Numbered from the stretch's first letter, positions 45,740 through 56,297 are shown. The stretch is DNA of 64,000 nt from Eumeta japonica (GCA_005406025.1 BGZK01000007.1:1178001-1242000), one strand, 5' to 3'. Translations and numbers: made by a program. The notes: generated by a model not told the origin, from the sequence alone.

Positions 45740-46330
45740 AAGACGCGACTGCTGCGAGAACTTGCGCCGATGGGACATTAAGCTCCCGAACATTGTGCTA
45801 ACATTATGCTATCGAAGAAAAACTCAGTGCCATACAATAATTCGAATCAGTACGTTCCGTAGACGCACCAACATACGGGCGCGTCGGTGCCTCGCAGTAA
45901 CAGGTAGAGCTCTCAAACCACCTCGCGTGTATTTATTTACACGCGTCGCCGTCGAGCCGCGCGTCGCCCGGCCGCGGACCCGCACAATTTATTGTCAAAA
46001 CTTGCGCTAATTTATGTGGCCCAATAAGTCAGGCCGCTCCACTGGAACTTTTCGGCGCTACTTCATTATTTGTAAGGTGCCCTTGCTTTTAATTTATAGA
46101 AGTTCGCAATTTAAGCACTTCGAATGCTTAACATACCTAAAAGGGTTAATTTATGTGAGCCGGCTGCGCGGATACTTCGAATTTCGCAGCTTTATCGGTG
46201 CAAGAAACGTTTAGAATTTAATTTATTCGGGCTTTCTTATTTATTATGGTCGCCGCTTCGCGTCGATATATCTCTGTGGACGCCCGATTTTCGGCTACGC
46301 ACTTGCTAAATAATCAGCACGGTATTGGGA
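45740..46330. promoter_or_regulatory. CpG-rich region, candidate regulatory
   Basis: A broad GC-rich block: CGGGCGCGTCGGTGCCTCGC, CGTCGAGCCGCGCGTCGCCC, GGCCGCGGACCCG, then GCGCTAATTTATGTGGCCCA and AGTCAGGCCGC. Alternating GC-rich and homeodomain-like AT cores are a texture I link with conserved noncoding DNA. Three plus-strand frames (82, 66 and 61 codons) overlap it without recognisable domains. A first exon cannot be excluded. Confidence 0.3.
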
Positions 46331-46724
46331 TATGATATTTTGAGGTAAACTGGGCCGGACCGTTAGAAATTTATAAGGCACGATAAGTGCTGGGCGGGAC
46401 CAGAAAAGGGTAAAATATAATACATTTTCAAATATTAATTTAATATTATTTTTCTGTTTTTTCCCGTAATAGATTTTTCATATTTTATAAGTAAAAAGTT
46501 ACAATAAATATCTTCGGTTGTGGTTTTTGTATCTGGCTAGTTATGATATCATTAAATAGGTGACATCTTAAAAAATAAAAAGTAAAAACGGTGTCACACT
46601 ATTTTTCTATTTAATGTTAATTCCATTTTCTATTTTGAAGTTTTATTACAAAAAAGAGAAAAATACGACACTAACCGCGAAAAAAATTTGTGGTACCATT
46701 ACATCTAATGCAGTGTAACAGTAC
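46331..46724. other. AT-rich DNA, possible 5' part of mariner relic
   Basis: No gene signature. The last 100 bp should hold the N-terminal transposase codons of the mariner, but only NAVTVPQNWF-like traces at 46710-46740 can be read. Confidence 0.35.
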
Positions 46725-47612
46725 CACAAAACTGGTTCAAGCGTTTTTAGTCCATTAATTTTGATGTCAAAGATGAACCTCGCTTTGATCGACCTGTTAC
46801 GGATAAAGTCGATCCCATTTTGGAAAAATTTGAGTCAGATCGACATATTAGTTCTTAAAACATAGCTGAAGAGATAGGGATTGACCACAAAATACTTTTG
46901 AACCATTTAGAAAAGCTGGATGTACAAAAATGCTCAATATTTGGGTCTCACACGAGCTCACTAAAAGAAATCTAATAAATCGTGTACTCATTTGCGATTC
47001 TCTATCGAAACGAAATGAAACCGAACTCTTTATGAAAAATTGATTACTGATTATGAAAAATGGACTACCTACAACAAGAACGTATGAAAAATAACGTGGT
47101 CAAAAGGCAAGCAAGCTCCAGAGGCTATAGCGAAATCCGGATTAACTCGCAATAAGTTGATGCTATGTGTATTGTGAGATTGGAAGGATATTATTCATTA
47201 TGAGCTTTCACCGGCGGTAAAACGTTAAATTCTGATCTGTACTACCAACTGATGATACTTAAACAAGAAGTAAAGAAAAACAGTCGAAATCGATAAATGA
47301 AAAGGATGAGGTTTTTCACCATGATAACACAAGACCACACACATATTGCTGAGTGGCAAATATTGAGAGTTTAATTGTGAAGTGTTAATATATCCACCAT
47401 ATAATACTGAACTTACACCGTCAGACCTATTTCGGTCTCTTCAGAATTCTTTAGTTAGTGTTAGGTTAACATCAAGAGACGACTGTCAAAACTACTTGTC
47501 GCAGTTTTTTAACTGGAAAATCCCAAAAATTCTACAACAATGGTGTTATGTCGCTACCTATAAAATAGCAAGAAGTTATTGAACAAAATGGCATATACAT
47601 TATAATTAAATG
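46725..47612 (+). mobile_element. Mariner transposase relic, lineage 2
   Basis: Reading across frames: WFKRF, NFDVKDEPRFDRPVTDKVD near 46750; ESDRHISS; IAEEIGIDHKILLNHLEK near 46862; a catalytic-region ITDYEKWTTYNKNV (about 47043); LNSDLYYQL near 47227; VFHHDNTRPHT (about 47309, HDN aspartate codon 47323-47325); YPPYNTELTPSD (third aspartate kept); and IEQNGIYII at the end. This is the D,D34D order of mariner. The expected GDEKW motif is DYEKW: its aspartate is tyrosine (codon 47052-47054). Stops and frameshifts are many. It is closer to the WFKRFxxxNFDVKD type than the copy at 27.7 kb. Confidence 0.92.
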
Positions 47613-47990
47613 TAAATAAAATATGTTGATAACATGTCTTGAATTTGTATATAAAATACGAAAACACTTTTTCCCGCAGCATAAAAGTGCTATATGTAAA
47701 GTTTGAAATGCAAACGTCTTTAAATAATTTGGGATCTACATGATCTCAAATTATGTTTTCAAATATAAGTTAAAAATAATTATTTACAATTTTAAGTCAT
47801 TAATGCAACCCATTTTAAATGATATTCCGCAAGCCAATGTGATTTAAAAGAAATATAGTTTGAGTTTGATTTGATGAGAAATGCTTTATATGCAATGTTG
47901 AAAAGAATTGCAATTCTTTCATAATTCAGTTAGAGAACATTATTTCTACGTTTTTTTTTTATTTAGGGTATATACAAACAGTAGTCGTCG
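47613..47990. other. AT-rich DNA, nothing recognised
   Basis: Flank between the mariner relic and the minisatellite. The end of the mariner could lie within the first 50-100 bp, but the inverted repeat was not identified. Confidence 0.35.
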
Positions 47991-48975
47991 AGAAAACAGC
48001 TATAACATGCTATAAGAAAAAAAGCTGTGAAAGCATTAAGAAGAAAGGCTATGACTTATAGTGGATAACAACCGTTATGAAATTCATTGAAAAAACAATT
48101 GGTTGTGTGTAAAGTCGGTTTACGGAAGATAATTTTACGTGATAACGTCATAAGAAAACATCGATGAAAAATTGCATACTTTCATGAATTGAATTGATTA
48201 TCACTGAATTATCATTATTTTGTATCATCTAGTATTGATAATTGTATCATCATGAGAGTATAATCAAAATAATTATCATAATTTTGAGTATCTCTTCCAC
48301 TCCATGGACCGATAGAGTGGAAGAGAGATAGATGCGTCACAAGCCAAACGCTTAGGCCACCTCTCTATCGCTTGTTCCGCGCTCTCGCTCGCACGCTCGG
48401 CTCAGGCGCAACGCGACAATGAGTCATGCTTTTTCGTGCATGCAGCCGGCGTTTATCGATTTATAAGACGTTATCACGTCAAAAATCGTAATATGAAATA
48501 AAAAAATCAGCTGTGAAATGCACTAGAAAAAAATAAGAGAAACAATCATTACATGCACTAAAGAAAAGCCGTAACATTTAATCAGAATCTTTATTCTGAT
48601 TAAATGTGCGGTAACATGCACTGAAGAAAAGGCGTGATAAAGAATAAAAAAAAAAACAACTGTAACGTGCAATGAAAAAAATTCGTAACATTCAGTTAGA
48701 AAAAAGGCAATGGCATGCAGTAATAAAAATGGTTATGACATGAACTGAGGAAAAAGTCGTAAGTAAGTAAGAAAAAAGCCATAGTTTCCAATAACAATAA
48801 TGGCCGTGATATACAAATACAAAAAAGCTGTATGTAGTGAAAAAATGGTCGTGATCAGCACTGAGAAATAAGTCTTTGACATACAGTGATAAGAACGGTA
48901 ATGATATGCAGTGAAAGAGCGGCCGAGACATACACTAAGAAAAGCAATCGTGACAACAACTGAGAAAAGTAACTA
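47991..48975 (+). repeat. Degenerate minisatellite, unit about 25 bp, interrupted
   Basis: A run of about 20 diverged units in two blocks (47991-48105 and 48500-48975), each close to GTGACATGCACTGAGAAA with a GCC/GGC/AGC triplet before it. Examples are GCGGTAACATGCACTGAAG, GGCAATGGCATGCAGTAA, TGGTCGTGATCAGCACTGAG and CGGTAATGATATGCAGTG. Units vary from about 19 to 30 bases, and stop codons occur in all frames. A local palindrome, ACATTTAATCAGAA with TTCTGATTAAATGT, occupies one unit near 48569-48602. The blocks are parted by a short inverted-repeat element. Confidence 0.75.
48133..48486. mobile_element. Short terminal-inverted-repeat element inside the minisatellite
   Basis: Left end TTTTACGTGATAACGTC (48133) and right end GACGTTATCACGTCAAAAA (to about 48486) are inverted copies, and the similarity runs inward through TTATAA and ATCGAT words. 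Between them lies a GC-rich core (CCGCGCTCTCGCTCGCACG, CAGGCGCAACGCGACAATGA) and a hairpin TATCTCTTCCACTC/GAGTGGAAGAGAGATA near 48291-48331. About 354 bp with no coding capacity: a non-autonomous DNA transposon. The superfamily and target duplication are undetermined. Confidence 0.65.
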
Positions 48976-49494
48976 ATGCTCAAAATTCTCTGTCCGATAG
49001 AATCTTTTATAATAATAGTCAAACATTTGTAGCAGTCCTTATTGTAATCTACAAATCCTTCTAGATTGCAATCTACAAAGATTAAACTGAAATGTCTTCG
49101 AACTTTACCATCTCATCTATCAGACTGAGAATTTTGAAAATTAACATATTTATTTATAAATAATTTTCTAATTGGAAGCCCTGAACTCCAGGATTCAGTG
49201 ATAACATAAAAAATACAGTTCAATGACGGTCAGTAAAAATAAAATTTAAAAAAAAACTCTATCCCCTTATATCGCCCAACTTTGTTAGAGATGAATAGGT
49301 AATTAATATAATAATAAAAATAGATATCACGTAAAAAATACGATAAATGAAAAAATATATAATGAAAAGAAAAAGGGATGAAAAGAAAATAAAAAAAATT
49401 AAATACATAGTACCTACTGCAATCTTACGCCCATACAACATTGAGAGGGTCCATTCATAAACATAGAACCTGTATAGCTTAGAGATGTGACTAT
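48976..49494. other. AT-rich DNA, nothing recognised
   Basis: No gene or repeat signature apart from poly-A/T runs. Minus-strand frames here are low-complexity. Confidence 0.4.
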
Positions 49495-49850
49495 CTATAA
49501 ATCGATACTTCCCTTTTTAATCTTATTCTGGTAGACGACGTCTGATTGCTTTGATAAAATATGCTTCCATTTAAAATTAAATAAAATTGTTCTGTACGTA
49601 CTTGCTATGAAGCAAGTGAATTTTACACTTCGAATATCCTGAAAAAAGTCATTAAAGAATTCCATAAAACACATTTCTTTTTGGTTGTCTACTTTAAATG
49701 ATAGTATATATTTCATGCAATGCGCTTTATAAAACTGCTAGAAGAGTGAAAATAACATTTAAAAACTACTGTACCAGAGAACTTTACTACTTTATTAACT
49801 ACGGAACCCTATACGTTCAAGCAAACTCTTGGCCGGTTTTTAATCAAGTT
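49495..49850 (-). repeat. Dispersed repeat, GGCCAAGAG end, with short open frame
   Basis: Reading the minus strand from 49846: AAAAACCGGCCAAGAG, then AGGGTTCCGTAGTTAATAAAG, the canonical end of the dispersed family. A frame at 49495-49716 (MKYILSFKVDNQKEM ... FFNDFFQDIRSVKFTCF) is ATG-started and resembles the frame at 44.8 kb. The family's usual ends are recognised from memory; the shared text within the window is seen directly. Whether the frame was ever translated is unknown. Confidence 0.6.
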
Positions 49851-50569
49851 GCTCCGTGGATCATGTGATTTTTCATTGGCTCTCATACTTCTTGATAATA
49901 CAATAAAGGTGCCCAATAGCCCTGTGCCGCCCGCTTTTCTGTGCATAAATTAAAATTTGTCATTCATTGTCTTCAATTTCGATTCCGATCCTGCTGTCTA
50001 TGACAATGCCGGCCGCGATGCCCCGACGAACAGACAGACAGACATACAGACAGACAGACGCGTAATTTTATAAAATGAATTGGTGATATCTGCCTATTAG
50101 TAAATAAAGACTACATTTAAACACTTGGAACATACAAAAGCGCTAGGAGCGTGCAAAAGCTTTTGAGGAAGGATAGTCGTATTCCTATAAAAATGGCCTA
50201 TTATAATAAAATCTAATCAAAATATAGTATTATATTTAATGGAAACGTCCTATTTTACACAATGTCAGTTGAGCGACATTTGTTAGTATATACCGAAAAC
50301 AGATATAAGGAATTATATATTTTCTAATTTAATTTTTAGGGTGCGTCCAAGTACTGCATAAGCAAATTCTAAGTTATTTTAGACCCCTTCTGTAAGAGCG
50401 ATCACAAGAAACTTTAACCCTCGCACTTCTATGACAAGGCGTAAGAATCGAAGATACATATAAAAGAAGGCCATTCAGCAGCCGAAATAGAAGTAGATTT
50501 CATTTTATTTTCATAAGTCATTCATGTAAAATATGTAATTTTCGGATGGATTATCGACATTTTAAAATG
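49851..50569. other. AT-rich DNA with a GACA microsatellite
   Basis: A (GACA)n-type run lies at 50030-50060 (ACAGACAGACAGACATACAG), usual in decayed dispersed repeats. No gene recognised. Confidence 0.45.
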
Positions 50570-50760
50570 CTGTAATTACTAAACTACTTGACCGATTTGG
50601 CTCAAATTTAAACTCGACCTTTGTAATTGTCCATAGAATATATATGTTGAATTTCATTAATATCTCTGAGGAATTGTAGACGCTATCGTGCTAACAAGTC
50701 CTGCGTTATATAAATACATACATATATAAACTTTTAAACCACATATATTTTCTAAGTCAG
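50570..50760 (+). repeat. Decayed dispersed repeat remnant
   Basis: TTGACCGATTTGGCTCAAAT, ATATATATGTTGAATTTCA and CGTGCTAACAAGTCCTGCG followed by TTATATAAATACATACAT are in the order of a common moth/butterfly repeat (CCGATTTxGCTxAAATTT). Boundaries are uncertain and there is no coding capacity. Confidence 0.4.
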
Positions 50761-52789
50761 GTCGTCGAGTTAAGTCGGAAAACAGTAAAATTTTTCATAA
50801 GTTACGTCATGAGGACAAATACAATAGTTAGATTTTTATGAAATCTACTAAAAACTACCACACTTAAACAACGTAAACTTATCGTCACTTCTTGTTAGTC
50901 TAAATTATGAACCATTTTTTAAACTCATTGTCCTTGTTCTGTATTTTTTTCAATTATACGTAACATTTAAAATATCCCCGCGCTCCATTGGTTAGCAAAA
51001 TTAAAAAAGAAACCTCACACCTGCTTATTGATACATGAACGCCATCTCATGTGTATTATTGCTTCGATGGTGTCAGCGGTATCTCTCGTATTTTATATTT
51101 CACGTCCATGTGCAAAATGAATAATAAATCACGGCTCTATTTTGCATGCTGCATCCGAACAAGATGCCATCTGCCTGTAGGCGACACGAAACTGTAAGCA
51201 ACACGGGCAATTTTTATTTTGCAACTTCTAATCATTACAATAATTAACAGTATTTAAATTTATAAAAAGCCACCCTTGCAGTGCCCATTACAATTTGGTA
51301 GAATTTAAATTTAAACTTATTTAGAATGTAACAATACTAAATAGTAACTAATCATGCTGAATAAAATACATTTTTTTTCACATCATCACAAATTCGTAGC
51401 TTTTACGTTTAGGCGGTTCATCTCTGTATGCTAGTGTGAGTGTACTTAGGTCTATACGTAATATGCCTTTGTCATTTATTCTACATAAAGCCATTTATAG
51501 TTTCCACCGTTTCCCGTGTATCAGGCGTTACATTACATTTGCATAATATTACATATATATATATATATATATTTACATAATTTTACATTTCTTTTAATCC
51601 TAGCAGCAAAAGGAGCACTATTTCAAAGTGTAATATGTAGCAGTTATTGCGTAATAAGTTTTGGAAATTAAATATTTTTTTTTCATAAAATCTGTAAAAG
51701 AATTTATGATTTTGTATTTTACCTGAAAACTTTTGGGATCGGAATAATATTTTTGTCATGTAGAACAGTTTGTTTTTTTTTTGTGCTTGAAGGAAATTCG
51801 AAATTGAAATTGGGTTTATTACAATATGAAAGAACGTATATTGTTTTCATGAAAACTTTATGTAGAATGTTCTGTATTGTTTAAAATGGTATACCTAAAC
51901 GTTTTTGGAGTTTCCCACCCAAAGAGTAATAAGACCATCCATCCTAGTGCTAAACTTACGCCTTCTGCGATTCACCGTCCGTCTGTCCTACTCTTGAGTC
52001 TGTTCCTTTAGAATCATAACAAGTAGGTGGTTGAAAATTTCACAGAATATATATTATTATGGCGGATATCCTAACAATAACGACAACAAAAAACTATATG
52101 AAAATTTAAAGACAATAACCATACAAGAATCGTGATTGTAGACCGTTGCTCTGTGTTGCTCTATCATGAAAATACATACAAACGACATACTTGGTATACA
52201 ATGTAAGTTCTATAGTAAATTAGTTCATAAGTAAGTAAGTTAGTAAGTAAGTTCATAATGCAAGTTCTATAACAAATATCGGTCAAGTGTGAGTGAAGCT
52301 CGTGCTAAACATCCCTAGCTGATTGAAAGAAAACACATTATTTTTGTAAACACATAATATAACTCTATTGTGTGGTGGTAGAAAACTCGCTGTACGCGCA
52401 TACGTACGAAGAGTGTTTTTTGTTTATCGAAATTCTAAAATTTTTAAATAAGTAAAAAATTTATTTTGTCTAAAGCATCCTTTAATTGTACTGTAACTAG
52501 AAAAAAATTCGTTGTACAAACCCTAAACTTTCATTCATTATTTAACAGTACACGAACGAATTAAAAAGACAGTTTAAAATTAAAACATTAAATTAAATTT
52601 AAAACAAACAAATTAAACGAGCGTCTCTTTCAAACTTTGCATCGTCAAGTTCATCTCATAGGTATATTATCTTCACATTCGCGAAAATACCGAACACCGT
52701 GCATCGTCTTTTAGGAAATCAAAGTGAAATCAGGCTCTCCATAGGTACCCCAGAACGTAAATGATCCTTAACTGTATAATAATTTGCGA
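50761..52789. other. AT-rich DNA with microsatellites; no gene recognised
   Basis: An (AT)n run lies at 51553-51573. A (GTAA)n cluster at 52229-52253 sits between two copies of AAGTTCTATA. Text at 51900-52090 (CCGTCCGTCTGTCCTACTC, AAGTAGGTGGTTGAAAATTT) looks like an end of the dispersed family copied at 44 kb. Confidence 0.4.
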
Positions 52790-53220
52790 GGATATTTCTC
52801 AAAGGGGTCCCTTCCCGCCGACGTGCCCAACTGATTGTGGCTTAAACGGAGGTCAGAGACAAAGGTTGGCTCGATTACGCCCGCATAGCGAAACCCACAT
52901 CGAACTTGTGCGCCACGTCCCCGCCGCGGCAACGCCCTCTACTTACAAGAGATAGCCACTGATGATCTGTTACTTAAATATCTAAAGGTCTATCACAAGA
53001 AATTGTATCTACAAAATTCTAAATTCAACGTGAGCGAATCCGACCCAACTCCCCAACTCCACGTGGTTGTTGTCATTTCAAAACTCGTTCGTCTATTCGT
53101 CCGTCACAAGGTTTCGAAGCCGGAATCATCTGATGGAAGGCGAATCTCTCGACCACTCGACCATCGCCGCAGTCGTCGCCGAATCATCAAGCTGCATGTA
53201 AAACTACATTTTTCTAGAAG
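52790..53220. promoter_or_regulatory. CpG-rich region, candidate regulatory
   Basis: GC-richer (CCCGCCGACGTGCCCAACTG, CACGTCCCCGCCGCGGC, CGTCGCCGAATC). Two plus frames (64 and 78 codons) pass through it; the second contains ESSDGRRISRPL but no domain that I recognise. A decayed or unrecognised exon is possible; I favour noncoding CpG-rich DNA. Confidence 0.25.
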
Positions 53221-54179
53221 TAGCTTTCATGGTTATTAAATTTGAATTACATCGGTTTTTTTTTTAGTGATTGCGATTTTTAGGGTACCTTGCACCCGAT
53301 TAAAAAGCGAAACATTAATGAGATCACTCTCGTATCTGTCTATTTGTTTGTCCGTCTGGCACAATCTGTTCGCTTCGAATCTACTAGATGAAAAGTTAAA
53401 ATATGATAGGTATACAGAATCAAGTAACCCAATCACGGCCGTGTAATCTAAATAAACGAGTTATCATATTTTTAGAGCTTAATTTGTGGAGCCCATTAAG
53501 AGATTGAAAAAAAAAACTTTTAACAGTCGTGTCATGTGACGGATTTGTCTTGAAGAACATAAATATATTATATATAAAATGCACAGTCAAAAAAGATTTA
53601 AAAAATATTCTAAAATCGACCATTCGAGTAATATATTCAAAACTATTGATCTTAACAAAATACAATATAAAATAAAGCCTCAGTACCATTGTTTACAGAA
53701 TAACCTAAACGAAAATTTTAATAACGGGTTGCGCCAAAAGGCAATAATAATCTGTCAAATACGAGTATTAAAAAGTAATAACGACATCAATATTTAATGA
53801 AAAATTAATACCTATTCCATATCATTTTCATTTTGTTAATATTTCATCGAGATATATAATACTTTCTGTGCAAATAAACTACGGTATTATTTAATTTAAA
53901 TACGACAAGGGAACAAATGCGCAAAAAGATTTTCAGCACATTTTCGACGAAAGCTTCAAATTACAAATTACGAGGAAGTTTATTCGAAACGTAGGAATTG
54001 TGTTTATTTTCTAATTAAACGGGTGCGGCGCTACAGCCCGGATTTTCGATTACATTCAGAGATTATATAAAACTGAATTTCCGGTTACAAATTGCCGGTA
54101 CAAATTATCAAAAAAAGAAAGAAAACCTTATTCGCTTTGAATTCGTTGGAATAAAAACACAAAATCGCCCGTTACGTGT
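53221..54179. other. AT-rich DNA with repeat end; no gene
   Basis: TTTTTAGGGTACCTTGCACC and TCTGTCTATTTGTTTGTCCG at 53270-53360 again resemble an end of the GGGTTCCGTA dispersed family. The frames at 53420-53797 on both strands are AT-rich and unsupported. Confidence 0.4.
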
Positions 54180-54480
54180 ATTGTTTCGGTAGACTTTTGT
54201 CATCCCAACGAAATGGGTTCGATCGGTCCTCGGTTTTTATATCAAATCGAGAGGTTTAGACCATCGCAGCTCTCGCAATGACTCGGCGCGTGTCGGTGTC
54301 GCTGGCTGATGACCATGGTCATCGAAGATGATGCGATATCAGGGGCTGACGTCGTAGCGCGCCGCACGGCACACGGAGCTAGTGATCTCATTTGACTTAG
54401 TCAAATATGCCCGCGGTACCATTTTGGACCCGTTTCCTACTAATTACACGACGGCCGTGTCTGACCGGGAAGAAATATGC
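54180..54480. promoter_or_regulatory. CpG-rich block with two perfect palindromes
   Basis: GC-rich (GACTCGGCGCGTGTCGG, GTCGTAGCGCGCCGCACGG). It holds GATGACCATGGTCATC (54308-54323), a perfect 16-base palindrome, and ATTTGACTTAGTCAAAT (54390-54406), palindromic around a central T and close to a bZIP-dimer site (TGACT...AGTCA). They lie about 65 bp apart. A regulatory element is a reasonable inference, but untested. Confidence 0.35.
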
Positions 54481-55046
54481 AATTATTAAATTCAAATACA
54501 CGTAACAGATTTTTTTTTAATTTTCGTTCTGCACCTCTATTGAACTCTGTACTCGCTAGCAACTTACAAAAAAAAAATTTGCTTGAGCCAAAAAAATATT
54601 TTGATAAAATCTCAATATCTTTATTAAAACAGATAATTTTTTGAAAACTTTACTGAACCAAGAAAATGTTATTTGGTTTTAGAAGGTTTCCACTCTATTG
54701 AAAATAATGACAGCCTCCCAGAAAAATTTCGTGATTCAAGAATATTTTCTATCAATTTTTCTTTCTTTTATCTAAATAACAATATATCTATTCGTGAAAA
54801 CACATTTAGCCCATTGATAATAACCGATGGAAGTATTTTATTTTATTTTATTTTATTTACTTAAATAACTATAGATAAATCCATATAATTCAGTACAGGT
54901 TATATAGATTTTTATCTCCGTAATCATGTAGACTTATTTATCGGTTTGTCACGGAATGGTTGGAGTATTCAAATCTTATATCAGATCATACCGTTTCATT
55001 CAAAATACTCCTACTTACGATGTATAATATTTATTCCATATAAATA
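54481..55046. other. AT-rich DNA with a TTTTA microsatellite
   Basis: (TTTTA)n at 54835-54859. The 63-codon plus frame at 54673-54864 is AT-rich, begins at TTG and runs into this repeat. No gene recognised. Confidence 0.45.
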
Positions 55047-56297
55047 GTCGGAGAGCCAGTAACACCCGTTTCATGACGTGCTTGATGCACATTGAAATTT
55101 TTTATTGTATTTATATTGGATTGAGAGGTAGATTTACCTGTGTTTGCCTGGCCTATCCTGGGACACCAGGTACTGCGCATAAAGAACAGGTGTAAAAAAA
55201 TTAATTCCGAAAAAAGTGTTTGATTCACAGGCCAACAAGTAAAATTGAAAATTTGGACTATTTTAAAATAAAATTAATTGAGGCAGACACTTTCAAAGGG
55301 GTTGATATCGAATAAATCTACCCCAAAGTTGATTTTCTTTAAATTAAATTTGAAGTGTTTGATTCACGCTGCCATTTTTAGCGTTTTAATTAAATATAAA
55401 AAAAAATATGTGCAAAAAGGCAGACACTTTTTCCGGGGTTTAATCACCGGGAAATGTGAAAAAAATTATAAAATACAATAGAAAGAGATAGGATGCGCGC
55501 GACTGTCGATATGAGTGAGAGCGCCGATCACTGACAAATCACTACTAAACTAAACTAAATTAAACTCACAGATGAACTATAAATTAAATAAAACCAATTA
55601 CATGTTTTGTATCTAATGATTTTTCTAATAAACACAAACAGTTTAAAAGAAACTTTTAACATTGTCTCACAATAACATTGGCTCACTAGACAAAGGTTAA
55701 CTGAAAATATGATGCGATGTAAACGTACAGAGTACTGCCGGTACAGCTGTACATGATCACGTGACCAACAGCCAATGAGAGCGTAGAGAAGAACCGCCGC
55801 AACGACAGTGATCGGCGCTCTCACTCATATCGACAGTCGCGCGCATCCTATCTCTTTCTATTGTATTTTATAATTTTTTTCACATTTTCCGGTGATTAAA
55901 CCCCGGAAAAAGTGTCTGCCTTTTTGTCATAATTTTTTTTATATTTAATTAAAACGCTAAAAAAATGGCAGCGTGAATCAAACACTTCAGATTTAATTTA
56001 AAGAAAATCAACTTTGGGGTAGATTTATTCGATATCAACCCCCTTGAAAGTGTCTGCCTCAATTAATTTTATTTTTAAAATAGTCCAAATTTTCAATTTT
56101 TACTTGTTGGCCTGTGAATCAAACACTTTTTTCGGAATTAATTTTTTTACACCTGTTCTTTATGCGCAGTACCTGGTGTCCCAGGATAGGCCAGGCAAAC
56201 ACAGGTAAATCTACCTCTCAATCCAATATAAATACAATATAAAAAATTTCAATGTGCATCAAGCACATCATGAAACGGGTGTTACTGGCTCTTGGAC
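55047..56297. mobile_element. Foldback-type element with two arms of almost 490 bp
   Basis: Left arm 55047-55533 (487 bp) and right arm 55806-56297 (492 bp) are inverted copies that agree closely, with roughly fifteen differences by eye, mostly in A/T runs. The outer ends are GTCxxAGAGCCAGTAACACC, flanked by TA on both sides (55045-55046 and 56298-56299), which fits TA-target insertion as in Tc1/mariner-like elements. Each arm has alternating words: AGTGTTTGATTCAC (55215, 55354) and the near-inverted AGGCAGACACTTT (55281, 55419). The 272-bp centre carries ATTGGCTGTTGG and CACGTGATCATG on the minus strand. No transposase is present, so it would be non-autonomous. A single element folding back on itself is preferred over two independent insertions because the arms match end to end. 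Confidence 0.85.
55534..55805 (-). other. Unique centre of the foldback element
   Basis: The loop between the arms. On the minus strand it begins at the arm edge with TCGTTGCGGCGG, then CTCATTGGCTGTTGGTCACG (a CCAAT-type box and an E-box), and later AT-rich text. An 89-codon minus frame (55555-55824) starts at GTG inside the right arm and has no family signature; a protein is doubtful. The GC-rich start could act as a promoter firing away from the right arm, but that is inference. Confidence 0.35.

Noticed and set aside
47991..48975. CRISPR-like appearance of regularly spaced repeats
   Set aside because: Units are joined head to tail with no unique spacers, no two are identical, and the DNA is eukaryotic. 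A degenerate minisatellite explains it.
55555..55824. Minus frame of 89 codons in the foldback loop as a gene
   Set aside because: Starts at GTG inside the inverted arm, no domain; without copies it cannot be told from chance.
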